From contig JACOSO010000035.1 of assembly GCA_016178785.1 (NCBI GenBank), positions 1 through 64,000 of the forward strand: DNA of 64,000 bases, written 5' to 3'. Source of the stretch: Bacteroidota bacterium. Its GTDB lineage: Bacteria; Bacteroidota; Bacteroidia; Cytophagales; Cyclobacteriaceae. The notes below the pieces were generated by a model. The model was not told where the DNA came from. It saw only the letters and a program-made list of their open reading frames with translations, and did no database searches. This document shows, in pieces, positions 36,726 through 45,705 of this stretch (its first letter is position 1; each line of letters opens with the position of its first letter). Both the position numbers and the translations under genes were made by a program.

Positions 36726-39329
36726 TCACTCCGACTTCAAGCTCACTACTGGATTAGCTGCTGCGGCTTTCACTGCCTGAGCGCTAACCGTAAGCAAAGC
36801 GATAATAATTGCCACCAATCCGCTCTCGACAAAAATCCAAACACTAATGGGTGCACGGTAGTTAAAAGATTTCAGCCAATTGCTCACCACAAGCCACGCC
36901 AAAGGTGATGCAACTAAAATAGAGATGATCACCAACTTTAAGAAGTCCTTTGAAAGTAAGGTAGCGATGGTTGTTGTAGATGCACCCAGCACTTTGCGTA
37001 CACCTACTTCTTTTGTTCTGCTTTCGGCCATGTAAGCTGCAAGACCAAATAAGCCAAGGCAAGAGATGACGATGGTCAAGCCGGCAAACAACGAAGCAAG
37101 GGTTCCCGTCTGTTTTTCGTTTCCAAATTTTCGATTGTAATATTCCTCAGCAAAAAAGTACTCAAAAGGATATTCGGGATTGTACTTTTTAAAAACTTTC
37201 TCGGTTTCTGCAAGATTCTTCACTTGATCGTTAGCAGGGTTCAACCGAAAGTTAACAACGCCATAGCGGTCTCTCCATCCATTGATGATCATAGGACTTA
37301 TTCGTTCGTAAGGCGACTCAATAATAAAATCCTTAACCACGCCTACCACGTGCCAACTGGTTCCATTGCTGTCTTTAATGATTTCACCAATCGGATCCTT
37401 AAGTCGCATAATATCTACTGCTGCTTCATTCAGAATAACAGCTGCAGTATCTGTTGGGAAAGTTTTGATGTCTATGTCACGGCCAAGTTTCACCCTCATA
37501 CCAAATGTTTTTGTCATATCAGCGTCTGCACCATAGAGTAGAAAATTGGTCTTCCTATCTGACTCACCACTACCCTGCCAGGTCAGTTCGTTTATTGTGT
37601 TCCATATTCTCGTAATGGGCGAATACGTGCGCGTAACTGAAACGGCTGCGCCACGCGCTAAAAGTTCGTTTTTGATTAAATCATAGTGCGTTGGGATTTC
37701 GCCTTGCATAAAATTGTAAGCGATGTTCGACTTATTGTACCCGGAATCCCGGTCTTGTGCGAATTGAATCTGTCGTTGCACCATGATCGCGCAGATGCTT
37801 AAAACAATAGCAAAAGTGAACTGTGCTACAACCAGAACTTTTCGGGGTGTAACCAAAGCATTTATTTTTTTATAAGTGCCTTTTAAAACCTTAATTGGCC
37901 GCGAGGACGAAAGGTAGAATGCCGGGTAGCTCCCTGCGAGAAGCCCGGTGAAGATGATCAGCCCAATTGCATAAAGCCAAAATTGTGCGTTAGTGAACTG
38001 AATATGCAATGGCGCTCCCACAATTTGCGTAAATAAGCCCAGCGAAAGTTGCACCAGGGCAAGAGCTACAACAAAAGCAATCGTCACTAACAAAATGCTC
38101 TCGCTTATAAATTGAGTGATGAGAGAACTCTTATAGGCTCCTACTATTTTTCTCACACCCACTTCTCGCGCTCGCTTCTCACTCCGTGCCGTACTGAGGT
38201 TCATGAAATTGATGCAGGCAATGAGTATGATGAGGCCAGCGATTACCGAAAACAATCGTACCGTTTCAATCTTGCCTCCCGTCAGTTTCCCATTTTCTGC
38301 TTTGGAGTAGAGATGCGTTTTTGTAAGAGGATGTGCCAAAACTTCGCGCGTTGATCCATCTCCTTCTTTGATGTGATTCTTGACGATACCTGTCATCTTC
38401 GAATCAAATGCCCCCGGTGATGATGCTTCTTTCAATAAAACATACGTTGCTGCATTTGTGTAAGCCCAGGTCTGACCTCTATCCCAGCCAAGCCTCGTTA
38501 CATAGTTCCATGGAAGCAGATATTCAAATTCAAATTCAGTATTTAAGGGCAGGTCGTCAAGAACACCGGTGACGGTAAAGTTATCCGTATCATTAACCAT
38601 CACAGTTTTCCCCAGGCACTCAATAGTCCCAAATAATTTAATTGCTAACTTCTTAGATAGAACTGCACCAAAGTCATTGCTCAGCGCATCCGTTTTACCT
38701 TTCAATAATTTGAAACCAAACACAGAAAGAAAACCGGGATCTGCAAATGCTCCCATCTCATTAAAATGGTCGTGACCTACTTTCACTAAAAAGTAAACAA
38801 TCCTGTGACGTACCGCGTCTTCTACTTCGGCATAAGATTGTTTTAGTTCGGGCGCCATCAACGCAGGGGTATTTCCCCACACATCTATTCTTCCGTTGTT
38901 CTCATCGCGGCTGTACATTTTGTAAATCCGATCAGCTTTCGGGTGAAAACTTTCGTAGCTGATTTCATTCTGTACCCACAAGAGAATGAGCATAGCTGCA
39001 GCCATGCCAATAGCCAAACCCGAGATATTAATAAATGAGTATCCCTTATTCCTGACAAGAATTCGGAAAGCAATTTTGATGTAGTTGGCAAACATGTCAG
39101 ATTGATTTAAAGTGTTGATTTGTTTTACTGATTTGATAATACCTGGGCGGAAGAGAAGCAATACATCGAAAATAAACTTCATGTCAGCCGTCCTCTTCCC
39201 CATCCCTCTGGCTCGCTCGCTGTGGAGTTCCATCAAATCGCCTTCGATGCTATTCCTTAATTCGGGATGGCAAAACCACCGAAAAAATTTTAGAAACAGT
39301 CGGGGCGGCTTATTTTTGTTTATTTCCAT
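36726..39329 (-). CDS. FtsX/MacB-like ABC permease with N-terminal prefix domain
   Basis: 867 residues. Residues 1-75 are the permease prefix domain (PPRLFLKFFRWFCHPELR, EGDLMELHSERA, LLLFRPGII). Two MacB_PCD/FtsX repeats follow. The first TM is at about 95-118 (FINISGLAIGMAAAMLILLWV), with a large periplasmic loop, then three TMs after VGVRKIVGAYKSSL; the pattern repeats ending with VGVRKVLGASTTTIATLLSKDFLKLV. No ATPase gene is adjacent, so it is an orphan permease needing a separately encoded partner. It follows the paralogous permease by 12 nt in a PadR-led operon. Role (export or envelope signalling) unknown. Confidence 0.88.
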   Translation of the reverse strand: MEINKNKPPRLFLKFFRWFCHPELRNSIEGDLMELHSERARGMGKRTADMKFIFDVLLLFRPGIIKSVKQINTLNQSDMFANYIKIAFRILVRNKGYSFINISGLAIGMAAAMLILLWVQNEISYESFHPKADRIYKMYSRDENNGRIDVWGNTPALMAPELKQSYAEVEDAVRHRIVYFLVKVGHDHFNEMGAFADPGFLSVFGFKLLKGKTDALSNDFGAVLSKKLAIKLFGTIECLGKTVMVNDTDNFTVTGVLDDLPLNTEFEFEYLLPWNYVTRLGWDRGQTWAYTNAATYVLLKEASSPGAFDSKMTGIVKNHIKEGDGSTREVLAHPLTKTHLYSKAENGKLTGGKIETVRLFSVIAGLIILIACINFMNLSTARSEKRAREVGVRKIVGAYKSSLITQFISESILLVTIAFVVALALVQLSLGLFTQIVGAPLHIQFTNAQFWLYAIGLIIFTGLLAGSYPAFYLSSSRPIKVLKGTYKKINALVTPRKVLVVAQFTFAIVLSICAIMVQRQIQFAQDRDSGYNKSNIAYNFMQGEIPTHYDLIKNELLARGAAVSVTRTYSPITRIWNTINELTWQGSGESDRKTNFLLYGADADMTKTFGMRVKLGRDIDIKTFPTDTAAVILNEAAVDIMRLKDPIGEIIKDSNGTSWHVVGVVKDFIIESPYERISPMIINGWRDRYGVVNFRLNPANDQVKNLAETEKVFKKYNPEYPFEYFFAEEYYNRKFGNEKQTGTLASLFAGLTIVISCLGLFGLAAYMAESRTKEVGVRKVLGASTTTIATLLSKDFLKLVIISILVASPLAWLVVSNWLKSFNYRAPISVWIFVESGLVAIIIALLTVSAQAVKAAAANPVVSLKSE

Positions 39330-39341
39330 TTATCTATTCAA

Positions 39342-42011
39342 TTATTCCGACCTCAGATTAGAGACAGGGTTCATCAACGCTGCACGCACCGACTGATAAC
39401 TGATTGTTAGAACAGCTATCACAACAGAAAGTATTCCTGTTGTTAAGAAAATATCCCAGCCAATCTCTGTCTTGTAGGCAAAATCCTGCAACCATTGATT
39501 CATGATATACCATGCCAATGGAGTAGCAATCACAAATGCAATCAGCACAAGTTTAACAAAGTTGAACGTAAGCAAACGGAAGACATTCTTTACTGATGCA
39601 CCCAACACGAGTCGCACGCTGATCTCTTTGCCTCGTTGCTCCACCATGAAGGCGGAGAGCGCGAACAAACCGAGACAAGCAATTACTACAGCCAGTACTG
39701 CAAAGCTTGTAAAGATACGGCCAGAGCGTTCCACATCCTGATACATCATGGCATAGTTCTGATCAAGAAACGAGTAGCGGATCGGTTGATGCATGGAGAA
39801 TTTTTTCCAAACATCAGTAATTGAATTAATGGCTTCGTGCATATCAGCATTATTCACTTTGACAGAAACGATGTTCGGACTGAAGCTGAGCCGCAGCATC
39901 AGTGGGCCAATCGTTTCCTTCATTGATTCAAAATGAAAATCTTCAACTACGCCAATGACCGTATATTGCTTGCCATCCCCATTGTTGTTTGTGATTTCAT
40001 TTCCAACAGGTTCTTTCAGCCCGAGTGCTTTTGCCATAGACTGATTAATGATCACTCCAAGCGAGTCTGTTGATTTATTAGAAATGAAATCGCGTCCGTC
40101 TGCAATTTTCATCCCCATTGTTTTGATGTAATCTACATCTACTTCCCAATTTTGCCCCGTTACTCCGCGGTCGATTTTGACTTTTCCTTTATTCCAAAAT
40201 GTATTTCCATTTCTCTTAGTGCCGCGAACAGGCAGGAAATCGCTGATCGAAGCGCTTTTCACTTGCGGCAGCCTGAGCAATTCATCTTTCAACGTGAACA
40301 CTTTCTTGTCGAGCGTGTTTGCACCGTGAAGTAATAAAACCTGGTCTTTGTCGAACCCGATTTTTTTGTTGAGGATGAAATTCATTTGACGGTAGGTGAC
40401 GAACGTACCCACAATGAGGACAATGGAGACGGTGAACTGAAATACAACCAAAAAGCTCCGCATCTGCGAACTTCTGCTTCCTCTCGCCACATTGCCCTTG
40501 ATCACTTCGATAGGCTTAAAACCTGAGAGATAAAACGCAGGATACAATCCTGCAAAAAATCCAACCACAATGGCAGCAGCTAAAAAGACAGGGAGAAGCC
40601 ACCAATCACTCCATGGCACGGTCAATGATTTTCCTGCGAGACTATTGAAGAACGGAAGCAGCGCTGCAGCGAGCGCCACTGCTAAGACAAAAGAAAGAAT
40701 ACTGAAAAAGATTGACTCCGTCAGAAACTGGTTGATCAAATTACTGCGTAAAGAACCTGTTACCTTTCGAAGACCAACTTCTTTGGCACGATTGGCCGAC
40801 CGTGCCGTATAAAGATTAATAAAGTTGATGCAGGCAATGATCAAGATGAAGACCGCGATGCCACCGAACAACCAAAGAGTATTTCGGTTGCCGTGACTCA
40901 ATCCGTCTTTGATCTCAGAATCCAAATGGATATTGCTGACAGGCTGAAACTCGAGATGTGCATTTTTTAAAATCTCCCGCGCGTTCGGTACACCGTCTTC
41001 CAGCATTTTCGGGAGATAGTATTTCTCAATAGAGCTGGCTGTGACCTTTGAAGCAAGAACTTTCGGATCGGCTCCTTCACTTAGTAAAAGATACGTTTGA
41101 TAGTTGTCGCAGCACCAACTGGTTTGCTCACCCGGCCAAAATTCCTTGCCTTTTAATGTAATCAAAAAGTCAAATTGAAAATGCGTATTCGAAGGATAAT
41201 CCTGCATCACTCCCCCAACGGTCAAAGGGTTTTTTTCATCGTTATTCAGGATGACAAGCTTGCCTACCGGGTCTTCATTCGGGAAATATTTTTCTGCTTT
41301 GCGCTTGGACAGAACGATGGTATTGGGCGCATCAAGTGCTTTGCTTGCATTCCCGAACACCATCGGTATCTGGAAAATTTCAAGCAGAGTCGGATCAGCG
41401 TAAGCGAAACCTTCATCGTATGAATTATCTTCTACATCGGCCCGCCTGAACTCTTTGTTGCCTGCCCCAAAAAGTTCTACCGCATTGAGACGGCCTACCT
41501 GTTCTATTTCCGGATAATCGTCCTTTACTGATTTTGCAAAAGGAGCCTGGAAAGTTGAGAACGCCATCACCTCGCCTTTATTCTTAACCACTCCGACCAC
41601 TCTGAAGATACGCTTCCCGTTTAGATACTGTTGATCGTAGCTCAACTCATCTTTTATAAACAAAGAAATGAGCAGACAGGCTGCGATGCCCATAGCCAAA
41701 CCACCGACCTTAATAAAGGAATACATTTTCTGCCTCAACAAATTCCTCCACACTATTTTGAAATAACTTTTGTACATACCGTAAGTGTTTAAATTTTTAT
41801 ATCCTTCAGCGGGCTTGATGATGCCTGGCCTGAAAAGCAAGAGCACATCAGTAATGAATTTTAGATCAGCATTTCTTTTTCCAGATTCTTTCGCTCGCTC
41901 GTCATACAGCTCCATCAAATCTCCTTCAATGTGATTCCGCAGCTTCGGATGACAGAACCACCGGAAGAACCGCAAAAAAAATTTAGGGGGATTTGTTCTA
42001 TTTTTTTTCAC
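39342..42011 (-). CDS. FtsX/MacB-like ABC permease with N-terminal prefix domain (paralogue)
   Basis: About 889 residues, a paralogue of the following permease. The prefix is NPPKFFLRFFRWFCHPKLRN, EGDLMELYDERAKESGKR, LLLFRPGIIKPAEG, and then two FtsX-like halves (VGLRKVTGSLRSNLINQFLTES; SVRLVLGASVKNVFRLLTFNF). I favour the GTG at 42011, because the 27 residues upstream to an ATG at 42092 look like translated spacer (ctgctgctttctgtgcactgccg style) and are not family-like. With the ATG start it would overlap padR by 14 nt. No ATPase nearby. Confidence 0.85.
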   Translation of the reverse strand: MKKNRTNPPKFFLRFFRWFCHPKLRNHIEGDLMELYDERAKESGKRNADLKFITDVLLLFRPGIIKPAEGYKNLNTYGMYKSYFKIVWRNLLRQKMYSFIKVGGLAMGIAACLLISLFIKDELSYDQQYLNGKRIFRVVGVVKNKGEVMAFSTFQAPFAKSVKDDYPEIEQVGRLNAVELFGAGNKEFRRADVEDNSYDEGFAYADPTLLEIFQIPMVFGNASKALDAPNTIVLSKRKAEKYFPNEDPVGKLVILNNDEKNPLTVGGVMQDYPSNTHFQFDFLITLKGKEFWPGEQTSWCCDNYQTYLLLSEGADPKVLASKVTASSIEKYYLPKMLEDGVPNAREILKNAHLEFQPVSNIHLDSEIKDGLSHGNRNTLWLFGGIAVFILIIACINFINLYTARSANRAKEVGLRKVTGSLRSNLINQFLTESIFFSILSFVLAVALAAALLPFFNSLAGKSLTVPWSDWWLLPVFLAAAIVVGFFAGLYPAFYLSGFKPIEVIKGNVARGSRSSQMRSFLVVFQFTVSIVLIVGTFVTYRQMNFILNKKIGFDKDQVLLLHGANTLDKKVFTLKDELLRLPQVKSASISDFLPVRGTKRNGNTFWNKGKVKIDRGVTGQNWEVDVDYIKTMGMKIADGRDFISNKSTDSLGVIINQSMAKALGLKEPVGNEITNNNGDGKQYTVIGVVEDFHFESMKETIGPLMLRLSFSPNIVSVKVNNADMHEAINSITDVWKKFSMHQPIRYSFLDQNYAMMYQDVERSGRIFTSFAVLAVVIACLGLFALSAFMVEQRGKEISVRLVLGASVKNVFRLLTFNFVKLVLIAFVIATPLAWYIMNQWLQDFAYKTEIGWDIFLTTGILSVVIAVLTISYQSVRAALMNPVSNLRSE

Positions 42012-42078
42012 GTGACATTTAGTTAAAGTATGCAGTCGATTGAATACCGCCTGCTGCTTTCTGTGCACTGCCGACCTT

Positions 42079-42423
42079 TCACTCCTCAACAAATTTCGGG
42101 TTCAATGCCATATTCGGAATAGCACTCCACAACTCATCTCTTGTGTCTTTAGTGTATTCCATGGCTCTTTTTCCAAGCGCTGTTATCTGAAAATATTTCT
42201 TAGGTCGGCCCGCGCGTTCTTCGGTAGCTTCGCCTTCACGTGATTTGAGATAACCTTTATCCTCCAGTCTCTTTAGTGCTGTCTGGAGGGCTCCTACGCT
42301 GACGTTGCGGGTCAGCCTTGTTTCGATTTCCTTTTTGATAGAAACGCCATACGCTTCATCATAAAGTACTCCTACCGTGAGAAGTACCACTTCTTCAAAT
42401 TCACCGAGTTGATATTTTTTCAT
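42079..42423 (-). CDS. PadR-family transcriptional regulator
   Basis: 114 residues with the PadR winged-helix N-terminal domain: GEFEEVVLLTVGVLYDEAYGVSIKKEIETR, VSVGALQTALKRLEDKGYLKSREGE and the wing AGRPKKYFQITALGKRAM. PadR proteins usually repress the adjacent operon in response to a small ligand. It heads a PadR-permease-permease unit, an arrangement often seen for stress- or drug-responsive transporters. A perfect dyad GCCAAT/ATTGGC lies 42 nt upstream of its start, a plausible operator. Confidence 0.92.
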   Translation of the reverse strand: MKKYQLGEFEEVVLLTVGVLYDEAYGVSIKKEIETRLTRNVSVGALQTALKRLEDKGYLKSREGEATEERAGRPKKYFQITALGKRAMEYTKDTRDELWSAIPNMALNPKFVEE

Positions 42424-42464
42424 GAGCGAAAAAATTATTTCCTAATTGTAGTATTAAAAATCAT

Positions 42465-42481
42465 GCCAATAGGGAATTGGC
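42465..42481. promoter_or_regulatory. candidate PadR operator
   Basis: A perfect inverted repeat GCCAAT-AGGGA-ATTGGC upstream of padR. Closer to the gene, CTAATTGTAGTATTA (42442-42456) is also partly dyadic. Autoregulation is inferred from position. Confidence 0.35.
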
Positions 42482-42703
42482 AATCGTTTCCATGTTTTTA
42501 AGAAGTTGATTGATCAATTACAGACACAAAACGTTCGAACTCGGTCAGTGAATAATGGCTCGGTCAAACAACGGGGTCTTGTTTTTTGAAAACGACTAGA
42601 ATTTTAACGGTCATTTCTGCCATTAGAAGGCAAAAGATGCCCTTGATGGGGAATTACAGATTCACAAGTAAACTATTAGCCCCAAAACTCGTCCTACTAT
42701 TGT

Positions 42704-42817
42704 ATGACACACGGTTTAATACATACGATAAAGAAAAGAATGGGAATGCCAATCTTCATTCTCTTTGTGATCATCTTGCTATTGCTTCTGTTTATTGGAT
42801 TTGGCAAGGCATTCTAA
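42704..42817 (+). CDS. possible small single-TM protein
   Basis: A 37-codon ORF starting ATG at 42704. It has a basic N-terminal part (MTHGLIHTIKKRMGM) and one hydrophobic helix (PIFILFVIILLLLLFIGFG), ending KAF. The N-in, positive-inside layout is that of a real small membrane protein. It sits in the 430-nt gap between padR and lepB, with no strong ribosome-binding signal visible. The longer ORF overlapping lepB in another frame is not convincing. No family is recognised. Confidence 0.35.
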   Translation: MTHGLIHTIKKRMGMPIFILFVIILLLLLFIGFGKAF

Positions 42818-42857
42818 ATCCCTTTTCATCATCCCTCCATATCCAATTGCATGTCGA

Positions 42858-43973
42858 TTATTCTATTACATTAAACAATCGACTCCATCTTATTTTGTTC
42901 AACAGACGCGCTTCATTGTCAATCGAAAACCAGATGAACAAAGGTTTTCCTAAAATATGATCTTCAGGAACAAAACCCCAGTAACGCGAATCGAGTGAGT
43001 TGTCGCGATTGTCGCCCATCATGAAATAATAATTTTGGGCAAATTTATAGTCAGAAATTTCCTTCCCATCAATAATTAGCCTGCCTCTTTCAATCGCCAC
43101 CTTTTCATGCCTCTCATACAGCTTAATGATCTCACCATATATATTAAGTGTTGAATCATTTACAATCATTTTCATTCCTTTTTCAGGAATAATCAAAGGG
43201 CCGTAGTTATCACGGCTCCATGTTTCTTTTTTCAATGAGGGAAAAATGGGAAAAGCAGAGCTTTGATCAGCGCTGTTTTCTACTGAGCGAATGAATGATA
43301 GAGATTTTATCTGCACCATTTGGTCGTGCGTGAGAGACATATTGTAAGCCGCTGATGCATCAGGAGTTCTACCCAAATAGGTATAATCATCGCTATTGAG
43401 TTCAAGGTTATCCAAATGCCGCTTATGGATTTCATCTTTGGCAATTACCAAGTAGCTAAACTTCATGTTTACTGGATTCGTCAGGGCCTTTCCATTGATG
43501 AAAACCTGTTTATTCCTGATCTCTAATTTATCGCCATGAACACCGACACAACGCTTCACTAAGTACGTTTTTAGATCAACGGGCCTTTCGGTTTTATCGA
43601 GCAAATCTTTAGGAACGTTAAATACAACAGGTTCACCTCGCCTCACTTCTCTCAATCCCGGCAAACGGTAAGGGGGCAACTGAATCCATGTGAGATAAGA
43701 TGGTATTTCGGTTCCCCATATTTTTTGATGAGTTAGCGGGATTTGCAGGGGAGTACGCGGAGTTCGCGTACCATAATGAAACTTGCTTACAAAAAGAAAA
43801 TCGCCAACAAGTAAAGAGTTTTCCATCGATGGCGTAGGGATCACAAAAGCTTCCACCAATGACCATCTAAAAAGTGTAGCAACTACTACCGCAAAAACAA
43901 TTGAATCGCGCCACTCTTGCAGCCAGGGCTTTGGTTTCTGCTTAACCAATTTTTTAAAGGGATTCCATTTCAT
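42858..43973 (-). CDS. lepB: signal peptidase I
   Basis: Cleaves Sec and Tat signal peptides at the outer face of the inner membrane. 371 residues from the ATG at 43973. One TM helix (about 24-45) precedes the nucleophile Ser49 in IPTPSMENSLLVGDFLFVSK; the general base is Lys140 in TYLVKRCVGVHGD. The C-terminal box is FMMGDNRDNSLDSRYWGFVPEDHILG. Like other Bacteroidota LepB it has a long insertion (about residues 185-290) between the catalytic boxes. An alternative ATG at 44042 overlaps the upstream gene as ATGA, adding 23 residues that are not LepB-like; coupling to the upstream gene is possible. Confidence 0.93.
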   Translation of the reverse strand: MKWNPFKKLVKQKPKPWLQEWRDSIVFAVVVATLFRWSLVEAFVIPTPSMENSLLVGDFLFVSKFHYGTRTPRTPLQIPLTHQKIWGTEIPSYLTWIQLPPYRLPGLREVRRGEPVVFNVPKDLLDKTERPVDLKTYLVKRCVGVHGDKLEIRNKQVFINGKALTNPVNMKFSYLVIAKDEIHKRHLDNLELNSDDYTYLGRTPDASAAYNMSLTHDQMVQIKSLSFIRSVENSADQSSAFPIFPSLKKETWSRDNYGPLIIPEKGMKMIVNDSTLNIYGEIIKLYERHEKVAIERGRLIIDGKEISDYKFAQNYYFMMGDNRDNSLDSRYWGFVPEDHILGKPLFIWFSIDNEARLLNKIRWSRLFNVIE

Positions 43974-44038
43974 AGTTGATGCTTGAAAGGAATAGAAACG
44001 CGAGACTGTGTTAAAAAGTTTTTGGCGCCCTTTCAAAA

Positions 44039-44515
44039 TCATCTTTGCATTTCGGCCGAGTCGACAGTTAAAACGCTATTGGTATAATCGATAGTGACCA
44101 TCTTAGTCAGATTTCCTTTGTCGATGGTTATAATGGTCTCCTTTTCGAACCGTGAGCCGTAGCCCTGATGTTCGTATAATGTCATTCTGCCTTTGGGAAC
44201 CCGCAGTCTGCCTGAGAACCAAGTGGCTTTTACGGGCCTGTCTTTGGCTTGTGGCATGAATGTTTTTAACGTGTACAGCGTTCCTTGATACCCAGAAAGA
44301 ACGTTCCATTTTTCGTACGTGCCACCAATGGCTTTCAATAAAAACTGATTGTCTTTGATTTCCCAGTGAGCCACATATCCTCGCTGACAGTTTGGCGCTG
44401 ACAGAAATCGAGGGCGCTTCTTGTCATTGCGGATCCAGTACTGCTCAAGCGGGTTGGAATAGAGATCGAATTGCTGACCATCGAGCGATATTTTGTCTGG
44501 GAGTTGGGCTGCCAT
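44039..44515 (-). CDS. conserved hypothetical protein upstream of lepB
   Basis: 158 residues, no signal peptide or TM helix, beta-rich. Recognisable features are only compositional: an opening LPDKISLDGQQFDLYSNPLEQYW, an internal GYVAHWEIKDNQFLLKAIGGTYE, and a basic KGRMTLYEHQGYGSRFEKE. I do not know the family. It ends at the ATGA where the longer lepB frame begins, so the two are probably co-transcribed. A dyad AATCACAC/GTGTGATT (44528-44535, 44552-44559) lies just upstream of its start. Confidence 0.65.
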   Translation of the reverse strand: MAAQLPDKISLDGQQFDLYSNPLEQYWIRNDKKRPRFLSAPNCQRGYVAHWEIKDNQFLLKAIGGTYEKWNVLSGYQGTLYTLKTFMPQAKDRPVKATWFSGRLRVPKGRMTLYEHQGYGSRFEKETIITIDKGNLTKMVTIDYTNSVLTVDSAEMQR

Positions 44516-44527
44516 AACCTAAAATTG

Positions 44528-44559
44528 AATCACACAATTTTGCCGAGTTAAGTGTGATT
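44528..44559. promoter_or_regulatory. dyad upstream of the lepB unit
   Basis: Perfect 8-nt arms AATCACAC and GTGTGATT separated by 16 nt, 13 nt upstream of the start of the 158-residue gene. It could be an operator or an mRNA leader hairpin. Nothing else is recognised in the gap up to 44800. Confidence 0.3.
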
Positions 44560-44823
44560 ACGAAAAGAAAATCGTTGACCCAACAGTTTGTTCTTCAAAC
44601 GATAATTTGATTTTGCTGCTTATCGAGAAAAATTGGCCGCTCTATTAAAAAAAAATGAGATACTCGGTCAGCGGGGTGCCCGTCTGCACTCAAGACCTGG
44701 GAAACGATACTTGACTCAAATCGGAAAAAATAGATAATAGCTTACTTGCCTACTCACATCATCGTGTGAGCCCTTGTAATCAGCCAAGTCGATATGTTTG
44801 TAAAAACAAACCAACCCAAACCA

Positions 44824-45531
44824 ATGAACAGATTAAAAACTATGTCTACTGTAACTACTCGAATCGCTTTAGTTCTAGTCTTTATCATCAGCTTGCAAAG
44901 TTGCCATGAAACCATTGAGCCAATGGCAACCGGCTCTAACACCATTAGCGCAAGTAATTTGAACCAAGCTGCCATTTCTATTAGGCCTTCTACCCTATCA
45001 ACCACCACAGGTTTTCAAGGCAGAGTGTTCAATGGCAGTTTCCAGACAATACCGAATGCGGTGATCACTTTCAGCAACGCCAGCGGAATTTACGTTGCTA
45101 TATGCGATGCTTACGGAACGTTTAAAATTGCTCTCGATGCCGGAAGCTATTATTCAAGCTGTACTGCAAACGGCTATCAGTCGTATTTCAGTTCACCTGG
45201 TGTTGGTGTAGTGACAGGAAATGATGGCTTTCGGACCTATAATTTCTTTTTGAGCAACCCACAAGTGATGGGCTTCGGTGGTGGCGTTTACAATGCTTCG
45301 ACTTTTGCCCATGTACAGAATGCTACAATCAGCTACATTAAGTCGAACGACCCTACTCTGGTATTCAGTACTTTCAGCCCGAACGGATTTTACAGCGTTG
45401 ACCTTCCGCAGCTCGGAGGTTATTATGCCAAAGTATCTGCTCTCGGTTATACTTCGTATGATTCAACACCTGGCACTTACGTACTCAATAGCTCAGGTTT
45501 TCACACAGCAAATTTCTTTCTGAATCCCTGA
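44824..45531 (+). CDS. lipoprotein with duplicated carboxypeptidase-regulatory-like domain
   Basis: A surface or periplasmic lipoprotein of 235 residues from MNRLKTMS (44824), or 229 from the next ATG. The signal ends in lipobox LQSC. The mature part is two tandem copies of a beta-sandwich unit of about 80 residues: GFQGRVFNGSFQTIPNAVITF to GFRTYNFFLSNP, then GFGGGVYNASTFAHVQNATISY to GFHTANFFLNP. These resemble CarboxypepD_reg/transthyretin-like domains. Probable adhesion or structural role, unknown. The longer frame from 44794 is less likely because it adds a polar extension before the signal peptide. Confidence 0.75.
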   Translation: MNRLKTMSTVTTRIALVLVFIISLQSCHETIEPMATGSNTISASNLNQAAISIRPSTLSTTTGFQGRVFNGSFQTIPNAVITFSNASGIYVAICDAYGTFKIALDAGSYYSSCTANGYQSYFSSPGVGVVTGNDGFRTYNFFLSNPQVMGFGGGVYNASTFAHVQNATISYIKSNDPTLVFSTFSPNGFYSVDLPQLGGYYAKVSALGYTSYDSTPGTYVLNSSGFHTANFFLNP

Positions 45532-45567
45532 GTGTAGACGCTGCTTTCTTTCACACAAACCAAATTA

Positions 45568-45597
45568 GTGCACTGTTTATCGGTGCGCTTTTTTTTC
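45568..45597 (+). terminator. intrinsic terminator after the lipoprotein gene
   Basis: An 8-bp stem GTGCACTG/CGGTGCGC, with wobble pairs and a 5-nt loop, followed by eight T residues. It starts 37 nt after the stop codon. Confidence 0.75.
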
Positions 45598-45646
45598 GAT
45601 GCCAAGCATCTTTCTGTTCGCTTAAGTCGCTCTTTTATCTCGATGT

Positions 45647-45680
45647 AATTAAGACTTGATCCGACAGTCGGGTCTTAATT
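45647..45680 (-). terminator. hairpin after the LytTR regulator gene
   Basis: Arms AATTAAGAC and GTCTTAATT enclose an inner CCGA/TCGG pair with a 5-nt bulge, 26 nt beyond the stop of the minus-strand regulator. Likely the terminator of the kinase-kinase-regulator operon. Confidence 0.5.
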
Positions 45681-45705
45681 ATTACAAATAAACAAATCGC
45701 AAGTA

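Noticed and set aside
42012-42092. N-terminal extension of the 889-residue permease overlapping padR
   Set aside because: The extra residues are rich in Arg, His and Gln from spacer sequence and precede the conserved prefix domain. The GTG at 42011 fits better, although the ATG cannot be excluded.
42586-42960. 124-residue plus-strand ORF overlapping the end of lepB
   Set aside because: It runs antisense into lepB by about 100 nt and has irregular composition. The 37-codon membrane ORF in another frame is more protein-like.
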